Below, piece by piece: positions 47,653-61,330 of a stretch of 64,000 bases of DNA. The translations under genes and the position numbers were made by a program. Position 1 is the first letter of the stretch. Each line of letters starts with the position of its first letter. The notes under the pieces were generated by a model. That model was not told the origin of the DNA. It did no database searches and saw nothing but the letters and a program-made list of their open reading frames with translations. Source of the DNA: Hydractinia symbiolongicarpus (lineage: Eukaryota > Cnidaria > Hydrozoa > Anthoathecata > Hydractiniidae); contig NC_079881.1 of assembly GCF_029227915.1 (NCBI RefSeq), positions 1,302,001-1,366,000 of the forward strand. The letters are read 5' to 3'.

Positions 47653-50600
47653 AGACTTGTAGTTTTCAGAAATGTTTTCATTTTTGATGAGACGCTTAGT
47701 GAAAGTGGTTTAATCGCCGGCAAACGAAAACCCGCGATTTCCCGTAAATCCCGGACTCGGCCCGTATAGTCAAAAGTATACAAAGAAAGTACCCAGGGAG
47801 TAAACTCATTTCCCGAACGATTTTTTACATTATTATTTCACCACTAAAGCCCATGAGACTTGTAGTTTTTAAAAATGTTTTCATTTTTGATGAGACCCTG
47901 AATAAAAGAAGTTTAATCGCCGGCAAAAGAAAACCCCGCGATTTCCCGTAAATCCCGGACTCGGCTCGTATAGTCAAAAGTGTACAAAAAAGGTACCCAG
48001 GGAGTAAACTCATTTCCCGAACGATTTTTTAAATTATTTTTTCACCACTAAAACGCATGAGACTTGTAGTTTACAAAAATGTTTTCATTTTTGATGAGAC
48101 GCTGAATAAAAGAAGTTTAATCGCCGGCAAACAAAAACCCGCGACTTCCCGTAAATCCCCGACTCGGCCCGTATAGTCAAAAGTATACAAAGAAAAGACC
48201 TAGGGAGTAAACTCATTTCATGAACGATTTTTTAAATTATTTTTTCACCACTAAAACGCATGAGACTTGTAGTTTTCAGAAATGTTTTTATTTTTGATGA
48301 GACGCTTAGTGAAAGTGGTTTAATCGCCGGCAAACGAAAACCCGCGATTTCTCGTAAATCCCGGACTCGGCTCGTATAGTCAAAAGTATACAAAGAAGGT
48401 ACCCAGGGAGTAAACTCATTTCCCGAACGATTTTTTAAATTATTTTTTCATCACTAAAACGCATGAGACTTGTAGTTTTCAGAAATGTTTTCATTTTTGA
48501 TGAGACGCTTAATGAAAGTGGTTTAATCGCCGGCAAACGAAAACCCGCGATTTCCCGTAAATCCCGGGCTTGGCCCGTATAGTCGAATGTATACAAAGAA
48601 AGTACCCAGGGAGTTAACTCATTTCCCGAACGATTTTTTAAATTATTATTTAACCACTAAAGCCCATGAGACTTGTAGTTTTTAAAAATGTTTTCATTTT
48701 TGATGAGACGCTGAATAAAAGAAGTTTAATCGCCGGCCAACGAAAACCCGCCATTTCCCGTAAACCCCGGACTCAGCCCGTATAGTCAAAAGTTTACAAA
48801 GAAAGTACCCAGGGAGTAAACTCATTTCCCGAACGATTTTTTAAATTATTTTTTCACCACTAAAACGCATGAGACTTGTAGTTTACAAAAATGTTTTCAT
48901 TTTTGATGAGACGCTGAATAAAAGAAGTTTAATCGCCGGCAAACGAAAACCCGCGACTTCCCGTAAATCCCCGACTCGGCCCGTATAGTCAAAAGTATAC
49001 AAAGAAAAGACCCAGGGAGTAAACTCATTTCCCGAACGATTTTTTAAATTATTTTTTCACCACTAAAACGCATGATACTTGTAGTTTTCAGAAATGTTTT
49101 CATTTTTGATGAGACGCTTAGTGAAAGTGGTTTAATCGCCGGCAAACAAAAACCCGCGATTTCTCGTAAATCCCGGACTCGGCCCGTATAGTCAAAAGTA
49201 TACAAAGAAAGTACCCAGGGAGTAAACTCATTTCCCGAACGATTTTTTACATTATTATTTCACCACTAAAGCCCATGAGACTTGTAGTTTTTAAAAATGT
49301 TTTCATTTTTGATGAGACGCTGAATAAAAGAAGTTTAATCGCCGGCAAAAGAAAACCCGCGATTTCCCGTAAATCCCGGACTCGGCTCGTATAGTCAAAA
49401 GTATACAAAGAAGGTACCCAGGGAGTAAACTCATTTCCCGAACGATTTTTTAAATTATTTTTTCATCACTAAAACGCATGAGACTTGTAGTTTTTAGAAA
49501 TGTTTTCATTTTTGATGAGACGCCTAATGAAAGTGGTTTAATCGCCGGCAAACGAAAACCCGCGATTTCCCGTAAATCCCGGGCTTGGCCCGTATAATCG
49601 AATGTATACAAAGAAAGTACCCAGGGAGTAAACTCATTTCCCGAACGATTTTTTAAATCATTATTTAACCACTAACGCCCATGAGACTTGTAGTTTTTAA
49701 AAATGTTTTCATTTTTGATGAGACGCTGAATAAAAGAAGTTTAATCGCCGGCAAACGAAAACCTGCGACTTCCCGTAAATCTCCGACTCGGCCCGTATAG
49801 TCAAAAGCATACAAAGAAAGTACCCAGGGAGTAAACTCATTTCCCGAACGATTTTTTAAATTATTTTTTCACCACTAAAACGCATAAGACTTGTAGTTTA
49901 CAAAAATTTTTTCATTTTTGATGAGACGCTGAATAAAAGAAGTTTAATCGCCGGCAAACGAAAACCTGCGACTTCCCGTAAATCCCCGACTCGGCCCGTA
50001 TAGTCAAAAGTATACAAAGAAAAGACCCAGGGAGTAAACTCATTTCCCGAACGATTTTTTAAATTATTTTTGCACCACTAAAACGCATGAGACTTGTAGT
50101 TTTCAGAAATGTTTTCATTTTTGATGAGACCCTGAATAAAAGAAGTTTAATCGCCGGCAAAAGAAAACCCCGCGATTTCCCGTAAATCCCGGACTCGGCT
50201 CGTATAGTCAAAAGTGTACAAAAAAGGTACCCAGGGAGTAAACTCATTTCCCGAACGATTTTTTAAATTATTTTTTCACCACTAAAACGCATGAGACTTG
50301 TAGTTTACAAAAATGTTTTCATTTTTGATGAGACGCTGAATAAAAGAAGTTTAATCGCCGGCAAACAAAAACCCGCGACTTCCCGTAAATCCCCGACTCG
50401 GCCCGTATAGTCAAAAGTATACAAAGAAAAGACCTAGGGAGTAAACTCATTTCATGAACGATTTTTTAAATTATTTTTTCACCACTAAAACGCATGAGAC
50501 TTGTAGTTTTCAGAAATGTTTTTATTTTTGATGAGACGCTTAGTGAAAGTGGTTTAATCGCCGGCAAACGAAAACCCGCGATTTCTCGTAAATCCCGGAC

Positions 50601-53600
50601 TCGGCTCGTATAGTCAAAAGTATACAAAGAAGGTACCCAGGGAGTAAACTCATTTCCCGAACGATTTTTTAAATTATTTTTTCATCACTAAAACGCATGA
50701 GACTTGTAGTTTCCAGAAATGTTTTCATTTTTGATGAGACGCTTAATGAAAGTGGTTTAATCGCCGGCAAACGAAAACCCGCGATTTCCCGTAAATCCCG
50801 GGCTTGGCCCGTATAGTCGAATGTATACAAAGAAAGTACCCAGGGAGTTAACTCATTTCCCGAACGATTTTTTAAATTATTATTTAACCACTAAAGCCCA
50901 TGAGACTTGTAGTTTTTAAAAATGTTTTCATTTTTGATGAGACGCTGAATAAAAGAAGTTTAATCGCCGGCCAACGAAAACCCGCCATTTCCCGTAAACC
51001 CCGGACTCGGCCCGTATAGTCAAAAGTTTACAAAGAAAGTACCCAGGGAGTAAACTCATTTCCCGAACGATTTTTTAAATTATTTTTTCACCACTAAAAC
51101 GCATGAGACTTGTAGTTTACAAAAATGTTTTCATTTTTGATGAGACGCTGAATAAAAGAAGTTTAATCGCCGGCAAACGAAAACCCGCGACTTCCCGTAA
51201 ATCCCCGACTCGGCCCGTATAGTCAAAAGTATACAAAGAAAAGACCCAGGGAGTAAACTCATTTCCCGAACGATTTTTTAAATTATTTTTTCACCACTAA
51301 AACGCATGATACTTGTAGTTTTCAGAAATGTTTTCATTTTTGATGAGACGCTTAGTGAAAGTGGTTTAATCGCCGGCAAACAAAAACCCGCGATTTCTCG
51401 TAAATCCCGGACTCGGCCCGTATAGTCAAAAGTATACAAAGAAAGTACCCAGGGAGTAAACTCATTTCCCGAACGATTTTTTACATTATTATTTCACCAC
51501 TAAAGCCCATGAGACTTGTAGTTTTCAGAAATGTTTTCATTTTTGATGAGACGCTTAGTGAAAGTGGTTTAATCGCCGGCAAACGAAAACCCGCGATTTC
51601 CCGTAAATCCCGGACTCGGCCCGTATAGTCAAAAGTATACAAAGAAAGTACCCAGGGAGTAAACTCATTTCCCGAACGATTTTTTACATTATTATTTCAC
51701 CACTAAAGCCCATGAGACTTGTAGTTTTTAAAAATGTTTTCATTTTTGATGAGACCCTGAATAAAAGAAGTTTAATCGCCGGCAAAAGAAAACCCCGCGA
51801 TTTCCCGTAAATCCCGGACTCGGCTCGTATAGTCAAAAGTGTACAAAAAAGGTACCCAGGGAGTAAACTCATTTCCCGAACGATTTTTTAAATTATTTTT
51901 TCACCACTAAAACGCATGAGACTTGTAGTTTACAAAAATGTTTTCATTTTTGATGAGACGCTGAATAAAAGAAGTTTAATCGCCGGCAAACAAAAACCCG
52001 CGACTTCCCGTAAATCCCCGACTCGGCCCGTATAGTCAAAAGTATACAAAGAAAAGACCTAGGGAGTAAACTCATTTCATGAACGATTTTTTAAATTATT
52101 TTTTCACCACTAAAACGCATGAGACTTGTAGTTTTCAGAAATGTTTTTATTTTTGATGAGACGCTTAGTGAAAGTGGTTTAATCGCCGGCAAACGAAAAC
52201 CCGCGATTTCTCGTAAATCCCGGACTCGGCTCGTATAGTCAAAAGTATACAAAGAAGGTACCCAGGGAGTAAACTCATTTCCCGAACGATTTTTTAAATT
52301 ATTTTTTCATCACTAAAACGCATGAGACTTGTAGTTTTCAGAAATGTTTTCATTTTTGATGAGACGCTTAATGAAAGTGGTTTAATCGCCGGCAAACGAA
52401 AACCCGCGATTTCCCGTAAATCCCGGGCTTGGCCCGTATAGTCGAATGTATACAAAGAAAGTACCCAGGGAGTTAACTCATTTCCCGAACGATTTTTTAA
52501 ATTATTATTTAACCACTAAAGCCCATGAGACTTGTAGTTTTTAAAAATGTTTTCATTTTTGATGAGACGCTGAATAAAAGAAGTTTAATCGCCGGCCAAC
52601 GAAAACCCGCCATTTCCCGTAAACCCCGGACTCAGCCCGTATAGTCAAAAGTTTACAAAGAAAGTACCCAGGGAGTAAACTCATTTCCCGAACGATTTTT
52701 TAAATTATTTTTTCACCACTAAAACGCATGAGACTTGTAGTTTACAAAAATGTTTTCATTTTTGATGAGACGCTGAATAAAAGAAGTTTAATCGCCGGCA
52801 AACGAAAACCCGCGACTTCCCGTAAATCCCCGACTCGGCCCGTATAGTCAAAAGTATACAAAGAAAAGACCCAGGGAGTAAACTCATTTCCCGAACGATT
52901 TTTTAAATTATTTTTTCACCACTAAAACGCATGATACTTGTAGTTTTCAGAAATGTTTTCATTTTTGATGAGACGCTTAGTGAAAGTGGTTTAATCGCCG
53001 GCAAACAAAAACCCGCGATTTCTCGTAAATCCCGGACTCGGCCCGTATAGTCAAAAGTATACAAAGAAAGTACCCAGGGAGTAAACTCATTTCCCGAACG
53101 ATTTTTTACATTATTATTTCACCACTAAAGCCCATGAGACTTGTAGTTTTTAAAAATGTTTTCATTTTTGATGAGACGCTGAATAAAAGAAGTTTAATCG
53201 CCGGCAAAAGAAAACCCGCGATTTCCCGTAAATCCCGGACTCGGCTCGTATAGTCAAAAGTATACAAAGAAGGTACCCAGGGAGTAAACTCATTTCCCGA
53301 ACGATTTTTTAAATTATTTTTTCATCACTAAAACGCATGAGACTTGTAGTTTTTAGAAATGTTTTCATTTTTGATGAGACGCCTAATGAAAGTGGTTTAA
53401 TCGCCGGCAAACGAAAACCCGCGATTTCCCGTAAATCCCGGGCTTGGCCCGTATAATCGAATGTATACAAAGAAAGTACCCAGGGAGTAAACTCATTTCC
53501 CGAACGATTTTTTAAATCATTATTTAACCACTAACGCCCATGAGACTTGTAGTTTTTAAAAATGTTTTCATTTTTGATGAGACGCTGAATAAAAGAAGTT

Positions 53601-55370
53601 TAATCGCCGGCAAACGAAAACCTGCGACTTCCCGTAAATCTCCGACTCGGCCCGTATAGTCAAAAGCATACAAAGAAAGTACCCAGGGAGTAAACTCATT
53701 TCCCGAACGATTTTTTAAATTATTTTTTCACCACTAAAACGCATAAGACTTGTAGTTTACAAAAATTTTTTCATTTTTGATGAGACGCTGAATAAAAGAA
53801 GTTTAATCGCCGGCAAACGAAAACCTGCGACTTCCCGTAAATCCCCGACTCGGCCCGTATAGTCAAAAGTATACAAAGAAAAGACCCAGGGAGTAAACTC
53901 ATTTCCCGAACGATTTTTTAAATTATTTTTGCACCACTAAAACGCATGAGACTTGTAGTTTTCAGAAATGTTTTCATTTTTGATGAGACCCTGAATAAAA
54001 GAAGTTTAATCGCCGGCAAAAGAAAACCCCGCGATTTCCCGTAAATCCCGGACTCGGCTCGTATAGTCAAAAGTGTACAAAAAAGGTACCCAGGGAGTAA
54101 ACTCATTTCCCGAACGATTTTTTAAATTATTTTTTCACCACTAAAACGCATGAGACTTGTAGTTTACAAAAATGTTTTCATTTTTGATGAGACGCTGAAT
54201 AAAAGAAGTTTAATCGCCGGCAAACAAAAACCCGCGACTTCCCGTAAATCCCCGACTCGGCCCGTATAGTCAAAAGTATACAAAGAAAAGACCTAGGGAG
54301 TAAACTCATTTCATGAACGATTTTTTAAATTATTTTTTCACCACTAAAACGCATGAGACTTGTAGTTTTCAGAAATGTTTTTATTTTTGATGAGACGCTT
54401 AGTGAAAGTGGTTTAATCGCCGGCAAACGAAAACCCGCGATTTCTCGTAAATCCCGGACTCGGCTCGTATAGTCAAAAGTATACAAAGAAGGTACCCAGG
54501 GAGTAAACTCATTTCCCGAACGATTTTTTAAATTATTTTTTCATCACTAAAACGCATGAGACTTGTAGTTTCCAGAAATGTTTTCATTTTTGATGAGACG
54601 CTTAATGAAAGTGGTTTAATCGCCGGCAAACGAAAACCCGCGATTTCCCGTAAATCCCGGGCTTGGCCCGTATAGTCGAATGTATACAAAGAAAGTACCC
54701 AGGGAGTTAACTCATTTCCCGAACGATTTTTTAAATTATTATTTAACCACTAAAGCCCATGAGACTTGTAGTTTTTAAAAATGTTTTCATTTTTGATGAG
54801 ACGCTGAATAAAAGAAGTTTAATCGCCGGCCAACGAAAACCCGCCATTTCCCGTAAACCCCGGACTCGGCCCGTATAGTCAAAAGTTTACAAAGAAAGTA
54901 CCCAGGGAGTAAACTCATTTCCCGAACGATTTTTTAAATTATTTTTTCACCACTAAAACGCATGAGACTTGTAGTTTACAAAAATGTTTTCATTTTTGAT
55001 GAGACGCTGAATAAAAGAAGTTTAATCGCCGGCAAACGAAAACCCGCGACTTCCCGTAAATCCCCGACTCGGCCCGTATAGTCAAAAGTATACAAAGAAA
55101 AGACCCAGGGAGTAAACTCATTTCCCGAACGATTTTTTAAATTATTTTTTCACCACTAAAACGCATGATACTTGTAGTTTTCAGAAATGTTTTCATTTTT
55201 GATGAGACGCTTAGTGAAAGTGGTTTAATCGCCGGCAAACAAAAACCCGCGATTTCTCGTAAATCCCGGACTCGGCCCGTATAGTCAAAAGTATACAAAG
55301 AAAGTACCCAGGGAGTAAACTCATTTCCCGAACGATTTTTTACATTATTATTTCACCACTAAAGCCCATG
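47653..55370 (-). repeat. Nineteen-monomer tandem duplication, 3859 bp, two near-identical copies
   Basis: Copy 1 (about 47653-51511) and copy 2 (about 51512-55370) share private variants at a constant offset of 3859 bp. These include AAGACCTAGGGAG with TTTCATGAACG, GCATGATACTTG, GACTCAGCCCG (48773 and 52632), CGGCCAACGAAAACC, TTTCCAGAAATG (50711 and 54570), AAATCATTATTTAACC and TTTTTGCACCACT. I saw no mismatch in the stretches compared. Within each copy a smaller repeat is offset by about 2234 bp, so 3859 = 2234 + 1625. Confidence 0.9.
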
Positions 55371-56200
55371 AGACTTGTAGTTTTTAAAAATGTTTTCATT
55401 TTTGATGAGACGCTGAATAAAAGAAGTTTAATCGCCGGCAAAAGAAAACCCGCGATTTCCCGTAAATCCCGGACTCGGCTCGTATAGTCAAAAGTATACA
55501 AAGAAGGTACCCAGGGAGTAAACTCATTTCCCGAACGATTTTTTAAATTATTTTTTCATCACTAAAACGCATGAGACTTGTAGTTTTTAGAAATGTTTTC
55601 ATTTTTGATGAGACGCTTAATGAAAGTGGTTTAATAGCCGGCAAACGAAAACCCGCGATTTCCCGTAAATCCCGGGCTTGGCCCGTATAATCGAATGTAT
55701 ACAAAGAAAGTACCCAGGGAGTAAACTCATTTCCCGAACGATTTTTTAAATCATTATTTAACCACTAACGCCCATGAGACTTGTAGTTTTTAAAAATGTT
55801 TTCATTTTTGATGAGACGCTGAATAAAAGAAGTTTAATCGCCGGCAAACGAAAACCTGCGACTTCCCGTAAATCTCCGACTCGGCCCGTATAGTCAAAAG
55901 CATACAAAGAAAGTACCCAGGGAGTAAACTCATTTCCCGAACGATTTTTTAAATTATTTTTTCACCACTAAAACGCATAAGACTTGTAGTTTACAAAAAT
56001 GTTTTCATTTTTGATGAGACGCTGAATAAAAGAAGTTTAATCGCCGGCAAACGAAAACCTGCGACTTCCCGTAAATCCCCGACTCGGCCCGTATAGTCAA
56101 AAGTATACAAAGAAAAGACCCAGGCAGTAAACTCATTTCCCGAACGATTTTTTAAATTATTTTTGCACCACTAAAACGCATGAGACTTGTAGTTTTCAGA
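55330..56200 (-). repeat. Third partial copy of the 48-55 kb unit
   Basis: From about 55335 the sequence follows 53101 onward at an offset of 2234 bp. Shared variants include CCCGTATAATCGAATG, AAATCATTATTTAACC, CACTAACGCCC and TTTTTGCACCACT. It has drifted slightly (CTTAATGAAAGTGG for CCTAATGAAAGTGG, TTTAATAGCCGG, CAGGCAGTAAAC), so it is less similar than the two full copies are to each other. Confidence 0.8.
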
Positions 56201-56279
56201 AATGTTTTCATTTTTGATGAGACGCTTAGTGAAAGTGGTTTAATCGCCGGCAAACGAAAACCCGCGATTTCCCGTAAAT

Positions 56280-59200
56280 CCCGGACTCGGCCCGTATAGT
56301 GAAAAGTATACAAAGAAAGTACCCAGAGAGTAAACTCATTTCCCGAACGATTTTTTACATTATTATTTCACCACTAAAGCCCATGAGACTTGTAGTTTTC
56401 AGAAATGTTTTCATTTTTGATGAGACGCTGAATAAAAGAAGTTTAATCGCCGGCAAAAGAAGACCCGCGATTTCCCGTAAATCCTGGACTCGGCTCGTAT
56501 AGTCAAAAGTATACAAAGAAGGTACCCAGGGAGTAAACTCATTTCCCGAACGATTTTTTAAATTATTTTTTCACCACTAAAACGCATGATACTTGTAGTT
56601 TTCGGAAATGTTTTCATTTTTGATGAGACGCTTAGTGAAAGTGGTTTAATCGCCGGCAAACGAAAACCCGCGATTTCTCGTAAATCCCGTACTCGGCCCG
56701 TATAGTCAAAAGTATACAAAGAAAGTACCCAGGGAGTAAACTCATTTCCCCAACGATTTTTTACATTATTATTTCACCACTAACGCCCATGAGACTTGTA
56801 GTTTTTAAAAATGTTTTCATTTTTGATGAGACGCTGAATAAAAGAAGTTTAATCGCCGGCAAAAGAAAACCCGCGATTTCCCGTAAATCCCGGACTCGGC
56901 TCGTATAGTCAAAAGTATACAAAGAAGGTACCCAGGGAGTAAACTCATTTCCCGAACGATTTTTTAAATTATTTTTTCATCACTAAAACGCATGAGACTT
57001 GTAGTTTTCAGAAATGTTTTCATTTTTGATGAGACGCTTAATGAAAGTGGTTTAATCGCCGGCAAACGAAAATCCGCGATTTCCCGTAAATCCTGGGCTT
57101 GGCCCGTATAATCGAATGTATACAAAGAAAGTACCCAGGGAGTAAACTCATTTCCCGAACGATTTTTTAAATCATTATTTAACCACTAAAGCCCATGAGA
57201 CTTGTAGTTTTTAAAAATGTTTTCATTTTTGATGACACGCTGAATAAAAGAAGTTTAATCGCCGGCAAACGAAAACCCGCGATTTCCCGTAAATCCCGGG
57301 CTTGGCCCGTATAGTCGAATGTATACAAAGAAAGTACCCAGGGAGTAAACTCATTTCCCGAACGATTTTTTAAATTATTTTTTCACCACTAAAACGCATG
57401 AGACTTGTAGTTTTCAGAAATGTTTTCATTTTTGATGAGACGCTTAGTGAAAGTGGTTTAATCGCCGGCAAACGAAATTCCGCGATTTCCCATAAATCCC
57501 GGGCTTGGCCGTATAGTCGAATGTATACAAAGAAAGTACCCTGTGAGTAAACTCATTTCCAAAACGATTTTTTAAATTATCTTTTCACCACTAAAACGCA
57601 TGAGACTTGCAGTTTTCAAAAATGTTTTCATTTTTGATGAGACGCTGAATAAAAGAAGTTTAATCGCCGGCAAACGAAAACCCGCGATTTCCCGTAAATC
57701 CCGGACTCGGCCCGTATAGGCAAAAGTATACAAAGAAAGTACCCAGGGAGTAAACTCATTTCCCGAACGATTTTTTACATTATTATTTCACCACTAAAGC
57801 CCAATAGACTTGTAGTTTTTAAATATGTTTTCATTTTTGATGAGACGCTGAATAAAAGAAGTTTAATCGCCGGCAAACGAAAACCCGCCATTTCCCGTAA
57901 ACCCCGGACTCGGCCCGTATAGTCAAAAGTATACAAAGAAAGTACCCAGGGAGTAAACTCATTTCCCGAACGATTTTTTAAATTATTTTTTCATCACTAA
58001 AACGCATGAGACTTGTAGTTTTCAGAAATGTTTTCATTTTTGATGAGACCCTTAATGAAAGTGGTTTAATTGCCAGCAAACGAAAACCCGCGATTTCCCG
58101 TAAATCCCGGGCTTGGCTTGTATAGTCAAAAGTATACAAATGAAGTGCCCAGGGAGTAAACTCATTTCCCGAACTATTTTTTAAATTATCTTTTCACCAC
58201 TAAAACGCATGAGACTTGTAGTTTTCTAAAATGTTTTCATTTTTGATGAGACGCTGAATAAAAAAAGTTTAATCGCCGGCAAACGAAAACCCGCCAATTC
58301 CCGTAAACCCCGGACTCGGCCCGTATAGTCAAAAGTATACAAAGAAAGTACCCAGGGAGTAAACTCATTTCCCGACGATTTTTTAAATTATTTTTTCACC
58401 ACTAAAGCACATGAGACTTGTAGTTTTTAAAAATGTTTTCATTTTTGATGAGACGCTGAATAAATGAAGTTTAATCGCCGGCAAACGAAAACCCGCGATT
58501 TCCCGTAAATCCCGGACTCGGCCCGTATAGTCAAAAGTATACAAAGAAAGTACCCTGGGAGTAAACTCATTTCCCGAACGATTTTTTAAATTATTATTTA
58601 ACCACTAAAACGCATGAGACTTGTAGTTTTCAGAAATGTTTTCATTTTTGATGAGACGCTTAATGAAAGTGGTTTAATCGCCGGCACACGAAAACTCGCG
58701 ATTTCCCGTACATCCCGAGCTTGGCCCGTATAGTGGAATGTATACAAAGAAAGTACCCTGTGAGTAAACTCATTTCCAAAACAATTTTTTAAATTATCTT
58801 TTCACCACTAAAAAGCATGAGACTTGCAGTTTTCAAAAATGTTTTAATTTTTGATGAGACGCTGAATAAAAGAAGTTTAATCGCCGGCAAACGAAAACCC
58901 GCCATTTCCCGTAAACCCCGGACTCGGCCCGTATAGTCAAAAGTATACAAAGAAAGTATCCAGGGAGTAAACTCAATTCCCGAACGATTTTTTAAATTAT
59001 TTTTTCACCACTAAAACGCATGAGTTTTGTAGTTTACAAAAATGTTTTCATTTTTGATGAGACGCTGAATAAAAGAAGTTTAATCGCCGGCAAACGAAAA
59101 CCCGCAACTTCCCGTAAATCCCCGACTCGGCCCGTATAGTCAAAAGTATACAAAGAAAGTACCCAGGGAGTAAACTCATTTCCCGAACGATTTTTTAAAT

Positions 59201-61330
59201 TATTTTTTCACCACTAAAACGCATGAGACTTGTAGTTTTCAGAAATGTTTTTATTTTTGATGAGACGCTTAGTGAAAGTGGTTTAATCGCCGGCAAACGA
59301 AAACCCGCGATTTCTCGTAAATCCCGGACTCGGCTCGTATAGTCAAAAGTATACAAAGAAGGTACCCAGGGAGTAAACTCATTTCCCGAACGATTTTTTA
59401 AATAATTTTTTCATCACTAAAACGCATGAGACTTGTAGTTTTCAGAAATGTTTTCATTTTTGATGAGACGCTTAATGAAAGTGGTTTAATCGCCGGCAAA
59501 CGAAAACCCGCGATTTCCCGTAAATCCCGGGCTTGGCCCGTATAGTCGAATGTATACAAAGAAAGTACCCAGGGAGTTAACTCATTTCCCGAACGATTTT
59601 TTAAATTATTATTTAACCACTAAAGCCCATGAGACTTGTAGTTTTTAAAAATGTTTTCATTTTTGATGAGACGCTGAATAAAAGAAGTTTAATCGCCGGC
59701 CAACCAAAACCCGCCATTTCCCGTAAACCCCGGACTCGGCCCGTATAGTCAAAAGTTTACAAAGAAAGTACCCAGGGAGTAAACTCATTTCCCGAACGAT
59801 TTTTTAAATTATTTTTTCACCACTAAAACGCATGAGATTTGTAGTTTACAAAAATGTTTTCATTTTTGATGAGACGCTGAATAAAAGAAGTTTAATCGCC
59901 GGCAAACGAAAACCCGCGACTTCCCGTAAATCCCCGACTCGGCCCGTATAGTCAAAAGTATACAAAGAAAAGACCCAGGGAGTAAACTCATTTCCCGAAC
60001 GATTTTTTAAATTATTTTTTCACAACTAAAACGCATGATACTTGTAGTTTTCAGAAATGTTTTCATTTTTGATGAGACGCTTAGTGAAAGTGGTTTAATC
60101 GCCGGCAAACAAAAACCCGCGATTTCTCGTAAATCCCGGACTCGGCCCGTATAGTCAAAAGTATACAAAGAAAGTACCCAGGGAGTAAACTCATTTCCCG
60201 AACGATTTTTTACATTATTATTTCACCACTAAAGCCCATGAGACTTGTAGTTTTTAAAAATGTTTTCATTTTTGATGAGACGCTGAATAAAAGAAGTTTA
60301 ATCGCCGGCAAAAGAAAACCCGCGATTTCCCGTAAATCCCGGACTCGGCTCGTATAGTCAAAAGTATACAAAGAAGGTACCCAGGGAGTAAACTCATTTC
60401 CCGAACGATTTTTTAAATTATTTTTTCATCACTAAAACGCATGAGACTTGTAGTTTTCAGAAATGTTTTCATTTTTGTTGAGACGCTTAATGAAAGTGGT
60501 TTAATCGCCGGCAAACGAAAACCCGCGATTTCCCGTAAATCCCGGGCTTGGCCCGTATAGTGAAAAGTATACAAAGAAAGTACCCAGGGAGTAAAGTCAT
60601 TTCCCGAACGATTTTTTACATTATTATTTCACCACTAAAGCCCATGAGACTTGTAGTTTTCAGAAATGTTTTCATTTTTGATGAGACGCTGAATAAAAGA
60701 AGTTTAATCGCCGGCAAAAGAAGACCCGCGATTTCCCGTAAATCCTGGACTCGGCTCGTATAGTCAAAAGTATACAAAGAAGGTACCCAGGGAGTAAACT
60801 CATTTCCCGAACGATTTTTTAAATTATTTTTTCACCACTAATACGCATGATACTTGTAGTTTTCGGAAAAGTTTTCATTTTTGATGAGACGCTTAGTGAA
60901 AGTGGTTTAATCGCCGGCAAACGAAAACCCGCGATTTCTCGTAAATCCCGGACTCGGCCCGTATAGTCAAAAGTATACAAAGAAAGTACCCAGGGAGTAA
61001 ACTCATTTCCCCAACGATTTTTTACATTATTATTTCACCACTAACGCCCATGAGACTTGTAGTTTATAAAAATGTTTTCATTTTTGATGAGACGCTGAAT
61101 AAAAGAAGTTTAATCGCCGGCAAAAGAAAACCCGCGATTTCCCGTAAATCCCGGACTCGGCTCGTATAGTCAAAAGTATACAAAGAAGGTACCCAGGGAG
61201 TAAACTCATTTCCCGAACGATTTTTTAAATTATTTTTTCATCACTAAAACGCATGAGACTTGTAGTTTTCAGAAATGTTTTCATTTTTGATGAGACGCTT
61301 AATGAAAGTGGTTTAATCGCCGGCAAACGA
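56280..61330 (-). repeat. Four-monomer segment duplicated at 4261 bp
   Basis: GTATAGTGAAAAGTATAC is at about 56296 and 60557. GCAAAAGAAGACCCGCG, AAATCCTGGACTCGG, TTTTCGGAAA and TTTCCCCAACGATT follow in both. The match runs from about 56290-57060 to 60551-61321. At about 61330 the second copy switches to sequence matching 57467 onward. Confidence 0.8.
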
